Shown one piece after another: positions 31,912 to 38,690 of a stretch of DNA of 38,796 nucleotides. The translations under genes were made by a program, and so were the position numbers. Source of the stretch: a virus. Every line of letters starts with the position of its first letter. Within the stretch, counting starts at the first letter, position 1. The stretch covers positions 1-38,796 of IMG/VR virus record IMGVR_UViG_3300037852_000072; one strand, 5' to 3'. The notes under the pieces are model-generated. The model saw nothing but the letters and a program-made list of their open reading frames with translations. It searched no databases and was not told the origin of the DNA.

Positions 31912-32342
31912 GCGACGATCTCGCGCAAAGTGAGCCTGCAGCCGCGGCCGGGATTTGCCGACCACCGCACCAAATATTCCTCAAGATTGCGGTCGTTGGC
32001 GATGAAAAGCATCGACTGCGCAAAGTCGAACAGGGCCTTGACGCGATTGTCCAAATCGCCGCGCGCGGCGTCGCGGTTGATTTCGACGATGGCGGTGAAT
32101 TTGCCTTCGATGGTGCGTCGGCCGCGCAACAGGCCGTCGAGCACCAGCGCCATGCCGGCCTCTTTGATCCAGGCTTTGTAGGCCGGCGCGCGGCTGACGG
32201 CGCTGCCGTTGTTCCCGGTATTGTTGCGCCAAATCCGATTGACCGACGGCGGCACCGGCAGGTCGAGCACATAGACGATCGGCTGGCGCGCCGACGGGCA
32301 GCCAAAGGGACGGTCAACGGTGTCGGGAATCGTCGCGTGCAC
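31908..32342 (-). CDS. rusA: RusA-type Holliday junction resolvase
   Basis: A 144-residue protein, normal family size about 120. The motif DLPVPPSVNRIWRNN (residues 27-41) and the acidic RGDLDNRVKALFD (94-106; Asp96, Asp98) and NDRN (116-119) are those of RusA, which cuts Holliday junctions to resolve recombination or packaging intermediates. I chose GTG 32342 with AGGAG six nt upstream; a TTG 14 codons earlier is open too. Confidence 0.85.
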   Translation of the reverse strand: MHATIPDTVDRPFGCPSARQPIVYVLDLPVPPSVNRIWRNNTGNNGSAVSRAPAYKAWIKEAGMALVLDGLLRGRRTIEGKFTAIVEINRDAARGDLDNRVKALFDFAQSMLFIANDRNLEEYLVRWSANPGRGCRLTLREIVA

Positions 32343-32406
32343 GCGCGTCTCCTCGGGAGGCCAAAACGCACGTAAACGCAACAACTTGCTGCACCGCAGC
32401 AGGACT

Positions 32407-32607
32407 TTATTCCGCAGCCTCGGAACTTTGAACGGCCAGTTCGGCCAGGACGTATTCGGCTACCTTCTGGCCGGAACCCTTTGCAGGGACGCCCTTTCGC
32501 TCCCATCGCGACAGGGTGGCGCGATCGATGCCAAAGCGCGCGGCAAAGGTGGCTCGGTCCTCATTGAGCCGAGCGCGGGCAACGCGGATGTCCGTGGCCG
32601 TGACCAT
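32407..32607 (-). CDS. XRE-family repressor/Cro-like protein
   Basis: A 66-residue HTH protein: TDIRVARARLNEDRATFAAR, FGIDRATLSRWERKGVPAKG, VAEYVLAELA. The pattern is that of small XRE/Cro DNA-binding proteins. It is divergent from the rightward early genes. The ATG lies 9 nt after the end of the leftward -10 box and no Shine-Dalgarno is present, so its mRNA is probably leaderless. It is the best candidate for the lysogeny regulator here, although 66 residues leave no room for an oligomerisation domain. Confidence 0.8.
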   Translation of the reverse strand: MVTATDIRVARARLNEDRATFAARFGIDRATLSRWERKGVPAKGSGQKVAEYVLAELAVQSSEAAE

Positions 32608-32698
32608 GAACGGCTATAATGCACACAATCAGGCCGATGTCTAGTGGTTGACAATGGCGCCGCGCTGTGCATTATGAACATCCTGATTTGGAGGTTCC
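32608..32698. promoter_or_regulatory. Divergent promoter/operator switch
   Basis: Rightward: TTGACA (32648-32653), 16-nt spacer, CATTAT (32670-32675), then GGAGG at 32690-32694 before ATG 32699. Leftward: TAGACA, 16-nt spacer, CATTAT (32621-32616). Both -10 boxes are inside a perfect inverted repeat ATAATGCACA (32616-32625) / TGTGCATTAT (32666-32675). A second pair AATCAGG (32627-32633) / CCTGATT (32682-32688) is present. The sites fit binding of the XRE protein to shut either promoter. Confidence 0.75.
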
Positions 32699-33103
32699 AT
32701 GCCCGCCACAGCATCTACCAGCCCCGCCCATACGCCTCGGCCGAGCCCGGCCATGGACGCCGCCCTGGCCGAAATACGCCACGCCTTCGGCTTCCCTGCC
32801 GTGACGTTCAAGCAAAGCGTGCGCAGGTTCATCCGCCGCGGCGCCGGCCACTCGGCCAACCAGGCGCGCTACGGCGCCCGCGCGCGGATGTTCGTCGGCT
32901 GGTCGACGGTCGAAGCCGACGCCTGGCTGGCCTGCCGTTACGCCAGCGAGCAGCGCCGGTGGCGATCGAACGATGCTCGGCTGTCGCTGATGGTGCTGCG
33001 GGAACTGCGGCTCATCGTGCGGTTCATGCGGGCCAAGCGGCTCGAACTGCAGCCGGTCATCGCCGACGTGCTGGGCGAGGATCGTGCCGAGGCTGCGGAG
33101 TAG
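32699..33103 (+). CDS. First rightward early gene, unknown
   Basis: A 134-residue protein with an excellent site (GGAGG). After a Thr/Pro-rich start it is helical and basic (AALAEIRHAFGFPAVTFKQS, RRFIRRGAGHSANQARYGAR, ELRLIVRFMRAKRLEL). No known motif. First genes from such promoters are often Cro-like or anti-host proteins. Confidence 0.65.
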   Translation: MPATASTSPAHTPRPSPAMDAALAEIRHAFGFPAVTFKQSVRRFIRRGAGHSANQARYGARARMFVGWSTVEADAWLACRYASEQRRWRSNDARLSLMVLRELRLIVRFMRAKRLELQPVIADVLGEDRAEAAE

Positions 33104-33107
33104 CGCC

Positions 33108-33374
33108 ATGCATGAGCCCAAACGCGACGTGGCAACGCTGACGGTCTACGAGCTGGCCTTGAAATCCTTGCGCGAGGATGGCCCGATGACGGCATGGCAA
33201 CTCGCCGAAAAGCGGAACTGGCCGCTGAAAAAGGCCAAGCAGGGCATCGCGCGGGGCCGCAATATGAAGCTGATCGGCCTGCACGGCAAAACCCCGTACA
33301 GCAACCGCTTCATCTATGCCGCCGCGCACGTTCCGGGCTGGCCGCAGCCGGCGCCCGATACGGTGGCGCCATGA
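33108..33374 (+). CDS. Small winged-HTH-like protein
   Basis: An 88-residue protein from ATG 33108. TVYELALKSLREDGPMTAWQ, LAEKRNWPLKKAKQGIARG and the strand MKLIGLHGKT look like a winged helix. It may regulate early or middle genes. Its stop overlaps the next start (ATGA). Confidence 0.6.
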   Translation: MHEPKRDVATLTVYELALKSLREDGPMTAWQLAEKRNWPLKKAKQGIARGRNMKLIGLHGKTPYSNRFIYAAAHVPGWPQPAPDTVAP

Positions 33375-33490
33375 AGCGCTTCCGCAGATTTCTCGCCGTC
33401 GGCCCGCACGAGCCGGCCGCCGCCGTGATTGGCACGCTCATCCTCGCGATCCTGATTATCCTCGGCGTCGCTGCGGGGTTTAGGCCGTGA
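33371..33490 (+). CDS. Tiny membrane protein 1
   Basis: A 39-residue frame, basic start (MKRFRRFLAVGPHEP), then a hydrophobic run of about 20 residues (AAAVIGTLILAILIILGVAA). Start and stop overlap the neighbours (ATGA, GTGA). Single-span topology is likely; function unknown. Confidence 0.55.
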   Translation: MKRFRRFLAVGPHEPAAAVIGTLILAILIILGVAAGFRP

Positions 33491-33591
33491 ACGGCGCCTT
33501 TTACATCGGCCTCGCCGCCGGCCTCGGGTTCGGGGCGCCCATCGGATTTTTGATCTGCGCGCTGCTCGCGGCAGGAAGGGAAACGCAATGA
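33487..33591 (+). CDS. Tiny membrane protein 2
   Basis: A 34-residue frame from GTG 33487 (GTGA overlap). It is almost all hydrophobic with Gly (AFYIGLAAGLGFGAPIGFLI), then a short polar end. The stop overlaps the ERF start. The two tiny genes may act together in the membrane. Confidence 0.55.
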   Translation: MNGAFYIGLAAGLGFGAPIGFLICALLAAGRETQ

Positions 33592-34427
33592 ACGAGACGA
33601 TGACGGCGGAACGGACGGAAACGGAGATACCACAGGAAGCGCCCACGGCGAACCTGCCGGCCATCCATCAGGACCGTGCGCCGCGGTTGCCGCGGCAGGC
33701 GAAGGCCAAGCCGGCGCAGTACCCGCCGAAGATCGCCGCCGCCATGCTCAAGATCATGCGCGAAATGGACGCCATCGAAAAGGCCGGCGAGCATTCGTTC
33801 CATCACTACTACTATCCGCGGTGGGAGGACATCAGCAACGCGCTGTCGCCGCTGCTGATGGCGAACGGTTTGCTGATCGTCCAGAACGAGATCAGCCGCG
33901 ACTTGCTCGAAAAGGGCGAAAAGGGTTCGGTGCTCGCAATCGTCTATCACTTCACCATCGTCAACGAGGACGGCGAATCGTGGCCGCCGATCGAATGGAC
34001 GGCCATTGCGCGGCTGACCGATCAGAGAGGCATGACGGACGACAAGGCGGCCTCCAAGTGCCACACGTCCGCTGAGAAGTTTTTCAGCATGAAGGCGTTC
34101 AAGATCAGGACCAAAGACCTCGAAGCTGGCGACGCGGCGCCGACGCTGCCAAAGAAAGACGCCCGCGAACTTTACAGCAAGCTGCAGGCCGAAATCGACG
34201 GACAGACTTCCGCGGCGGCGCTCGGCACCTGGGGCAAGGACATCGAGAACGTCAAACGCAAAAAACTTCTGCCGCCCGATTGGCAGGACATCATCACCGG
34301 CCGCTACAACGAAAAGATGGCCGAGCTGCAAGGCGGCCCGAAAGTCGTGTGGGATGATGACATGGACCCGGTGACCGGCGAAGTACGGCCGCATCCTGGC
34401 TACAAGCCCGATCCAATGCCGGAGTAG
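33588..34427 (+). CDS. erf: ERF-family ssDNA annealing protein
   Basis: A 279-residue single-strand annealing recombinase. The domain (residues 45-195) contains KIAAAMLKIMREMDAIEKAG, YYPRWEDISNALSPLLMANG, LLIVQNEISRDL and the strand VLAIVYHFTIVNEDGE, typical of Erf of phage P22 and relatives. AIARLTDQRGMTDDKAASKC is the loop near the active groove. A basic/acidic C-terminal tail follows. It pairs annealing with RusA resolution on the other strand. Confidence 0.85.
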   Translation: MNETMTAERTETEIPQEAPTANLPAIHQDRAPRLPRQAKAKPAQYPPKIAAAMLKIMREMDAIEKAGEHSFHHYYYPRWEDISNALSPLLMANGLLIVQNEISRDLLEKGEKGSVLAIVYHFTIVNEDGESWPPIEWTAIARLTDQRGMTDDKAASKCHTSAEKFFSMKAFKIRTKDLEAGDAAPTLPKKDARELYSKLQAEIDGQTSAAALGTWGKDIENVKRKKLLPPDWQDIITGRYNEKMAELQGGPKVVWDDDMDPVTGEVRPHPGYKPDPMPE

Positions 34428-34457
34428 GCGAGTGTCGACAGGTTAGCAGGGAAAGCC

Positions 34458-34769
34458 ATGGACGAGAAAACGCTCACGGCGCTCGACGGGTCGATTGCCA
34501 AATGGAAGGAAATCGTGGCCGGGCGCGGTACGGATGAGGGAATCAACAACTGTCCGCTCTGTGCAATATTCTACTACGCGGGCGCGGGCTGTGAGGGTTG
34601 TCCGGTCTCTGCAAAGACAGGAGCACCGGAATGCGATGGAAGCCCCTATCGTGACGAATGGGTCCATGTTGCAGGCGACGGCGAAAAGGCCACTGAGGCC
34701 GCCCAAATTGCCGCCGCTCAATCTGAATTGGACTTTCTAATCTCGCTGCGTCCAACAAAAGCCGCGTAA
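34458..34769 (+). CDS. Conserved Cys-rich phage protein
   Basis: A 103-residue protein. NCPLCAIFYYAGAGCEGCPV and ECDGSPYRDEW give five Cys in a pattern (C-x2-C ... C-x2-C ... C) seen in a common small phage family. It is probably zinc- or cluster-binding. The function is unknown. Confidence 0.7.
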   Translation: MDEKTLTALDGSIAKWKEIVAGRGTDEGINNCPLCAIFYYAGAGCEGCPVSAKTGAPECDGSPYRDEWVHVAGDGEKATEAAQIAAAQSELDFLISLRPTKAA

Positions 34770-34795
34770 TACGGAATTAGCATGGAGGAATCCCG

Positions 34796-34897
34796 GTGCA
34801 AGATGCAGAGCCATTGACCGTTCGAGGCGTCCTAGGCGCCGAGAGCAAGAGGCCGAACAGGTGGCGCAAATCCACCGACCGGGGCCATCATCAATGA
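34796..34897 (+). CDS. 33-residue protein, unknown
   Basis: GTG 34796 with a good GGAGGA 6 nt upstream; the stop overlaps the next ATG (ATGA). It begins MQDAEPLTVRGVLGAESKRP and ends basic with two His. No motif. Codon positions look normal. Confidence 0.5.
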   Translation: MQDAEPLTVRGVLGAESKRPNRWRKSTDRGHHQ

Positions 34898-35211
34898 GAA
34901 CAGCCGAACACGATAAGGCGCTTGCTCTCGCCGAGCGGTGGCTGGAAACGCCACCCGACATGATGGGCGATCACGACTGCGACCAGTGCATCGTCGCCCG
35001 CCAATTGGTTCGCGGGTGGCATGACTCCTGCTCAATTCCGCTCCGCGCTCGACCGCCTCAAGCTCAGTCAGCTTGGGGCGGGACGGCTGTTCGGTGCGGA
35101 AAGCGAGCGCACTCCGCGTCGGTGGGCATCGGGAGAGCGGGCTGTCCCCAAGTCGGTTGCCATCCTGCTTCGCCTCATGCTCGCCGGCAAAGTCACAACC
35201 AAAGATATTGA
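34894..35211 (+). CDS. Small Cys/His protein, C-terminal part overlapped
   Basis: A 105-residue frame. Its first 42 residues look real (MRTAEHDKALALAERWLETP, then GDHDCDQCIVARQLVRGWH). The last 63 codons overlap the HTH gene in another frame and have a composition without pattern. Either the true protein is short and ended by a lost stop, or overprinting is genuine. Confidence 0.5.
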   Translation: MRTAEHDKALALAERWLETPPDMMGDHDCDQCIVARQLVRGWHDSCSIPLRARPPQAQSAWGGTAVRCGKRAHSASVGIGRAGCPQVGCHPASPHARRQSHNQRY

Positions 35212-35224
35212 GTCCGTGCAATGA
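35021..35224 (+). CDS. HTH protein, paralogue of the one at 28185
   Basis: A 67-residue protein: MTPAQFRSALDRLKLSQLGA, GRLFGAESERTPRRWASGER, VPKSVAILLRLMLAGKV. It is a compact HTH with the turn FGAESERTPRRW. It shares layout with 28185-28370. Its stop overlaps the next ATG. Confidence 0.65.
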   Translation: MTPAQFRSALDRLKLSQLGAGRLFGAESERTPRRWASGERAVPKSVAILLRLMLAGKVTTKDIESVQ

Positions 35225-35442
35225 ACCTCGAAGAAATCCAATCCGCCCGCGCCAACTTCCTCGCCAAAGCCAGGGCAACCGACGACTCCGGCGAGAAGCA
35301 TTGGTGCAAGGTCTTTATTGCCAATCTCGACTTGATGGCGTCGGACAACGAGGAAGAACGCGAGCGCGGCAAACGGACGTTTGTGCAGAACGTCGATTGG
35401 TACACGCGCCTATTTTTGTCAACTCGAAATTCACGGGGTTAA
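35221..35442 (+). CDS. Small helical protein, unknown
   Basis: A 73-residue protein in ATGA overlap. It contains EEIQSARANFLAKARATDDS, KVFIANLDLMASDNEEERER, and an aromatic basic end. Helical throughout; no family is recognised. Confidence 0.55.
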   Translation: MNLEEIQSARANFLAKARATDDSGEKHWCKVFIANLDLMASDNEEERERGKRTFVQNVDWYTRLFLSTRNSRG

Positions 35443-35454
35443 CAGGAGACTTCA

Positions 35455-35739
35455 ATGGCAAGAACTTACGGCGAGACAAAGAATTGCGGCGGCTGTCGTT
35501 TCTGGTCCGAAATGGTCGCTCAATCCATCGGCTGCGGCCCCGTAGAAGCCCTTTGCCTGAGTGACGGTTCCAAGGCTGGAAAATATACGACCGAACGCAT
35601 GACTTGCGAAGCCTGGAAATCGGGTCACCTTGGAGCCGTTGATGATCCGCCAAACTACGGGGAAGAAACTCGCGCGGCTTATGAGGAAGAAGAACGGCAA
35701 GAGCGTGAGGACAACGGCCAATTTGGGGTTGGCGCGTGA
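35455..35739 (+). CDS. Small Cys-rich protein (CGGCRFW type)
   Basis: A 94-residue protein with AGGAG 6 nt before the ATG. It starts ARTYGETKNCGGCRFWSEMV, then GCGPVEALCL and MTCEAW: C-x2-C, C, C and C in a pattern known from small phage proteins with a likely zinc site. The end is a charged helix. Confidence 0.65.
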   Translation: MARTYGETKNCGGCRFWSEMVAQSIGCGPVEALCLSDGSKAGKYTTERMTCEAWKSGHLGAVDDPPNYGEETRAAYEEEERQEREDNGQFGVGA

Positions 35740-36080
35740 TGACCCATTTTGGCGACCCATGTATCCACTGTGGAACGCCGCACGATGACGTTGCGCCGGG
35801 AGCCTGCACAGGCGACCGGGAGAATGCCCGCGTGCTGGCCTACTGCGTAGCCCGCCAAGCCTATGAAAATCCGGGCAGCGGTTGCGATACCATCTTGTGC
35901 GCAATGACCAACGGCGACGTTGTGACCGACACGCGGCACCCGGCTTCATGGTGGTGGCTCAACGATTGGTTCAAAGCCGCAACGGTTCTAGCGCCACACG
36001 AATTTCGCTCACGTTATGCGAAGGATAAGCCATGGCAGTCGAACTTGAGGACGGGAAAATCGTCAAAGTGCCACCACTGA
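35739..36080 (+). CDS. Small Cys-rich protein, unknown
   Basis: A 113-residue protein from ATG 35739 (TGATG overlap). It starts with THFGDPCIHCGTPHDDVAPG and has further Cys (ACTG, YCVARQ, GCDTILCA). Trp-rich middle (PASWWWLNDWFKAA). The last part is basic. A zinc-binding role is likely. It runs 49 nt into the next gene. Confidence 0.55.
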   Translation: MTHFGDPCIHCGTPHDDVAPGACTGDRENARVLAYCVARQAYENPGSGCDTILCAMTNGDVVTDTRHPASWWWLNDWFKAATVLAPHEFRSRYAKDKPWQSNLRTGKSSKCHH

Positions 36081-36340
36081 CGATATTCCAGCACGAAATT
36101 ATCCTTGAGGTTTTCCTTGGGGATGCCGAAAACTTTGAACTTGCCGACGACAGCACCGTAGACACGACGGAAGCATTCGCGGCGTTTGAGGCGATGAAGG
36201 GTAAGATCGCAAGCCAACGGAAGGCGCTTGAATCCGCCTATCGTTTCTTGCGCAAGATCGAAGGTGACGGCTACGGCGGCATGGCAGACTTCGAAATCAC
36301 GCGCCAGTTATGCCGAGACCACGTCAGCGATAGCGATTAG
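36032..36340 (+). CDS. Small acidic protein, unknown
   Basis: A 102-residue protein (GKIVKVPPLTIFQHEIILEV, then a charged helix FAAFEAMKGKIASQRKALES, AYRFLRKIEGD). AAGGAT precedes its ATG. No motif. Confidence 0.6.
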   Translation: MAVELEDGKIVKVPPLTIFQHEIILEVFLGDAENFELADDSTVDTTEAFAAFEAMKGKIASQRKALESAYRFLRKIEGDGYGGMADFEITRQLCRDHVSDSD

Positions 36341-36343
36341 CCC

Positions 36344-36529
36344 ATGACCTGGATAAGCAACTGTTATGTGAAATTCCGCTGTGCGGAGTGTGGTCGCGAA
36401 ATTGAGTTGCAAATTCGTGAACGAAAGGCAGCGCAGGACATGAGCGATTTGCGGGATGGACCGCCGCTTTATTGCGCCGAGCACGATGGACTTGACCCAC
36501 GCACCCCGCAATTCGGAGTTGCCGGTTAA
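36344..36529 (+). CDS. Small zinc-ribbon-like protein
   Basis: A 61-residue protein: YVKFRCAECGREIELQI and LYCAEHDGL, so C-x2-C and C-x2-H. The pattern fits a small zinc ribbon. It is followed by about 95 nt with no gene. Confidence 0.6.
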   Translation: MTWISNCYVKFRCAECGREIELQIRERKAAQDMSDLRDGPPLYCAEHDGLDPRTPQFGVAG

Positions 36530-36625
36530 CTGAGGTTTAACAGGGACTTACGGCTGTAATAATTCGTGATTAGACTGTGTTAGCGGACAGGCTTACGGTG
36601 CTTACATAAACCAAGGGCATTAGCC

Positions 36626-36784
36626 ATGACACAGCGCCAGATCAGGAAACTCGAAACGATCCTCGGAAAGCTAGAGGCGCTTGAGCATGAAACGACAGAT
36701 CGCGTCGCCCGAGAAGCTCTGCACAGTGGCAAAAATGCCCTATTGATTGCGCTTCGTTGCTCCGACACGGCGGGTAAGTCATGA
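36626..36784 (+). CDS. 52-residue helical protein
   Basis: MTQRQIRKLETILGKLEALE continues as a helical, heptad-like sequence and a second helix (AREALHSGKNALLIAL). Its stop overlaps the HTH gene start (ATGA). Probably a small coiled-coil protein. Confidence 0.5.
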   Translation: MTQRQIRKLETILGKLEALEHETTDRVAREALHSGKNALLIALRCSDTAGKS

Positions 36785-36984
36785 CCGCCGACGACGTGCG
36801 CAAACTTCTCAAAACAGCCTGCACGAAAGCCGGGAGCCTCCGGGCATGGGCGCGAGCGCACGATCTTTCTGCCGCCTATGTTAGCGATGTAATGCTGGGC
36901 AATAGAGCGCCAGGACCGGCGGTCTGCGATGCACTCGGAATCGAAGCCATCAAGAGTGAACCTGCGTATCGGAAAGCAAAATGA
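36781..36984 (+). CDS. Cro/CII-like HTH protein
   Basis: A 67-residue protein. ADDVRKLLKTACTKAGSLRA, WARAHDLSAAYVSDVMLGNR and APGPAVCDALGIEAI form a classic Cro-like HTH, with SAAYVSDVMLGNR as recognition helix. It may regulate the right arm. Confidence 0.7.
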   Translation: MTADDVRKLLKTACTKAGSLRAWARAHDLSAAYVSDVMLGNRAPGPAVCDALGIEAIKSEPAYRKAK

Positions 36985-37181
36985 ACCTAACCCCCGATAA
37001 AATCCCAACCGACGCCCCGTCATTTCGGAAATGGGCCGATGCCGCCTGCCCGCAATGGCCCGGCGATCTACAGGTCCTCGCCTATCGCGCTTGGCAATGG
37101 CTGGAAGGCATGTCGTTTCGGTCGGCTGCGGACCATGAGGCTTTTCTGGCGGGGTACAAGAAATTCACGGGAGCGGTGTGA
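36981..37181 (+). CDS. Small protein, unknown
   Basis: A 66-residue protein in ATGA overlap (PSFRKWADAACPQWPGDLQV, LAYRAWQWLEGM, EAFLAGYKKFTGAV). Trp-rich and helical; no motif. Confidence 0.55.
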   Translation: MNLTPDKIPTDAPSFRKWADAACPQWPGDLQVLAYRAWQWLEGMSFRSAADHEAFLAGYKKFTGAV

Positions 37182-37372
37182 TGGGTTTCTGTCCTGATAG
37201 CACTCCCGAAATGGGAGATTTTACCGTCGAGACGCGGCGCGAGTCGTTCTTCATTCGCGGGCCGATGGACGCCTACGAATCGGATGGCGGTCAGGGCGCG
37301 ACAGAAATTCTGTACTCCGACATTCCTAAGATCAGAGCCGCGCTCGATCTTGTCGAAAAGCACAAGCGTTGA
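37181..37372 (+). CDS. Small protein, unknown
   Basis: A 63-residue protein from ATG 37181 (TGATG overlap). EMGDFTVETRRESFFIRGPM and a C-terminal helix (DIPKIRAALDLVEKHK). No motif recognised. Confidence 0.55.
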   Translation: MGFCPDSTPEMGDFTVETRRESFFIRGPMDAYESDGGQGATEILYSDIPKIRAALDLVEKHKR

Positions 37373-37377
37373 CTACG

Positions 37378-37461
37378 ATGGACTACAGCCGCGCCAGCCG
37401 GGAGAACACCCATACCGTGCAGCGGATGCGGATGGAAAAGAGCAGCGAGAAGGTGGCGTGA
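37378..37461 (+). CDS. 27-residue ORF
   Basis: MDYSRASRENTHTVQRMRME is the start; the stop overlaps the next ATG (TGATG). Basic, no good ribosome site. Possibly a coupling peptide. Confidence 0.35.
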   Translation: MDYSRASRENTHTVQRMRMEKSSEKVA

Positions 37462-37673
37462 TGGCGAAGAAGAAAACACCAAAGAACGTCGAATGGATTG
37501 TGACCGGCCGTGTTGTGCTTGATGGTGCCACTTGCATCGTTCATGCCGAGACACGTCAAGAAGCAATCGCCAAAGCTACATCTGGTCAGTACATCGGAGA
37601 AATCGAATGGGACGGCGCGTCTCTCACTGACTTTAGTGCGCGCCGCGCCGAAGCAAACATCGATTACGAATAG
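37461..37673 (+). CDS. Small protein, unknown
   Basis: A 70-residue protein starting MAKKKTPKNVEWIVTGRVVL, with beta strands and ATCIVHAETRQEAIAKATSG, a pattern of a small strand-helix repeat. The end is acidic. Function unknown. Confidence 0.55.
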   Translation: MAKKKTPKNVEWIVTGRVVLDGATCIVHAETRQEAIAKATSGQYIGEIEWDGASLTDFSARRAEANIDYE

Positions 37674-37713
37674 CGGCTGTTGCGTCGTTAGTCGCCAACT
37701 TCACGGGGCAGTT

Positions 37714-37947
37714 ATGATTGACCACGACGAGCCATACTTCGCGCCCACATCGCGCGGCGTCCTGATCCGCAAACGCGGGCTATTCTATCGGCCGGAGTGG
37801 AGGGGGTACACTGCCAATCCAGCCGAGGCCGGACGGTATGATCGCGCAGTCGCCGAACGTCACGCCGCCAAGGTCGAAGGCGTGACCGTCCACGAGTGCA
37901 GGACAGTTCTCAGCTTTCCCGGTGATCCTGATCTTGAACTCGGTTAG
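37714..37947 (+). CDS. Conserved small phage protein
   Basis: A 77-residue protein. RGVLIRKRGLFYRPEWRGYT and AEAGRYDRAVAERHAAKV, then EGVTVHEC, recall a small phage protein in which a Y-x-x-N-x-x-E-A-G-[RL]-[YF] helix precedes a strand. ATG 37714; weak ribosome site. Confidence 0.6.
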   Translation: MIDHDEPYFAPTSRGVLIRKRGLFYRPEWRGYTANPAEAGRYDRAVAERHAAKVEGVTVHECRTVLSFPGDPDLELG

Positions 37948-37961
37948 TCGGGAGAAAACCA

Positions 37962-38384
37962 ATGCCAATGCCAAACGCAATGACCCGCGAGGAACTTGTA
38001 CGTGCCGCAGAAGAGGCCAATGCAGAAACTATCCGAGTCCAGGACGATCTTGGCGGGTTGCTTCATGCTGCCGAACGCCGTTTAGAGGATGCCCACAAGA
38101 CGATTTCAACCCTCACGAAGCAAAGAGAGGAAAATCGGAAATGTTTCGTCTTTGCAGAGGGGCAGGTACGGGGGCTGCGTGGGCTACTGGAAGTGACGGA
38201 GTACGCGCTTGATGAATCCGTTAAGCTACAGAGCCACTACGCGGGCTTGCTCAATATGTATGACGGCGGCAACCGCATGACTTTCGCGACCGGACAGGCG
38301 TGGATTGAGAGATTGAAATATCTTAGGGATGCGAAACCCCATCCCGACGCCGAACACGCCCCACAAGCGCGAGACGTTTTATGA
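37962..38384 (+). CDS. Coiled-coil protein, unknown
   Basis: A 140-residue protein with GGGAG before its ATG. The first 60 residues are helical (TREELVRAAEEANAETIRVQ, LLHAAERRLEDAHKTISTLT), followed by a globular helical part with KYLRDAKPHPDAEHAP. No motif. Confidence 0.6.
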   Translation: MPMPNAMTREELVRAAEEANAETIRVQDDLGGLLHAAERRLEDAHKTISTLTKQREENRKCFVFAEGQVRGLRGLLEVTEYALDESVKLQSHYAGLLNMYDGGNRMTFATGQAWIERLKYLRDAKPHPDAEHAPQARDVL

Positions 38385-38674
38385 GTGCTGCACGAAAAAT
38401 AGACTGGTCCCAGGAAAGCTCTGCAGCCGTGGTTGCTGAAATCGAGCGGCTACAGGCGACGGTCGATTGCTACAAAAAACAGCGCCTTGAAGAACCGGCG
38501 CCCGTGGCTTTAAAGAACCGCCAAGCGGCAGGGGCTGAGACGCAGAAAAAAATGACAGAGTTTCTAATGGAATATGGTCCGGCGAGAGAACTTACAATTG
38601 CCGACGTGCATCAGATCGCAGCGGCTGCGCGCGACTACGCCTTTGAAGCTTTCTCGCGCGAACGAGCCGGTTAA
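38381..38674 (+). CDS. Helical protein, unknown
   Basis: A 97-residue protein in ATGA overlap, with two helices (SAAVVAEIERLQATVDCYKK; ELTIADVHQIAAAARDYAFE). No family recognised. Confidence 0.55.
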   Translation: MSAARKIDWSQESSAAVVAEIERLQATVDCYKKQRLEEPAPVALKNRQAAGAETQKKMTEFLMEYGPARELTIADVHQIAAAARDYAFEAFSRERAG

Positions 38675-38690
38675 CACGGGGTTAATAGCC

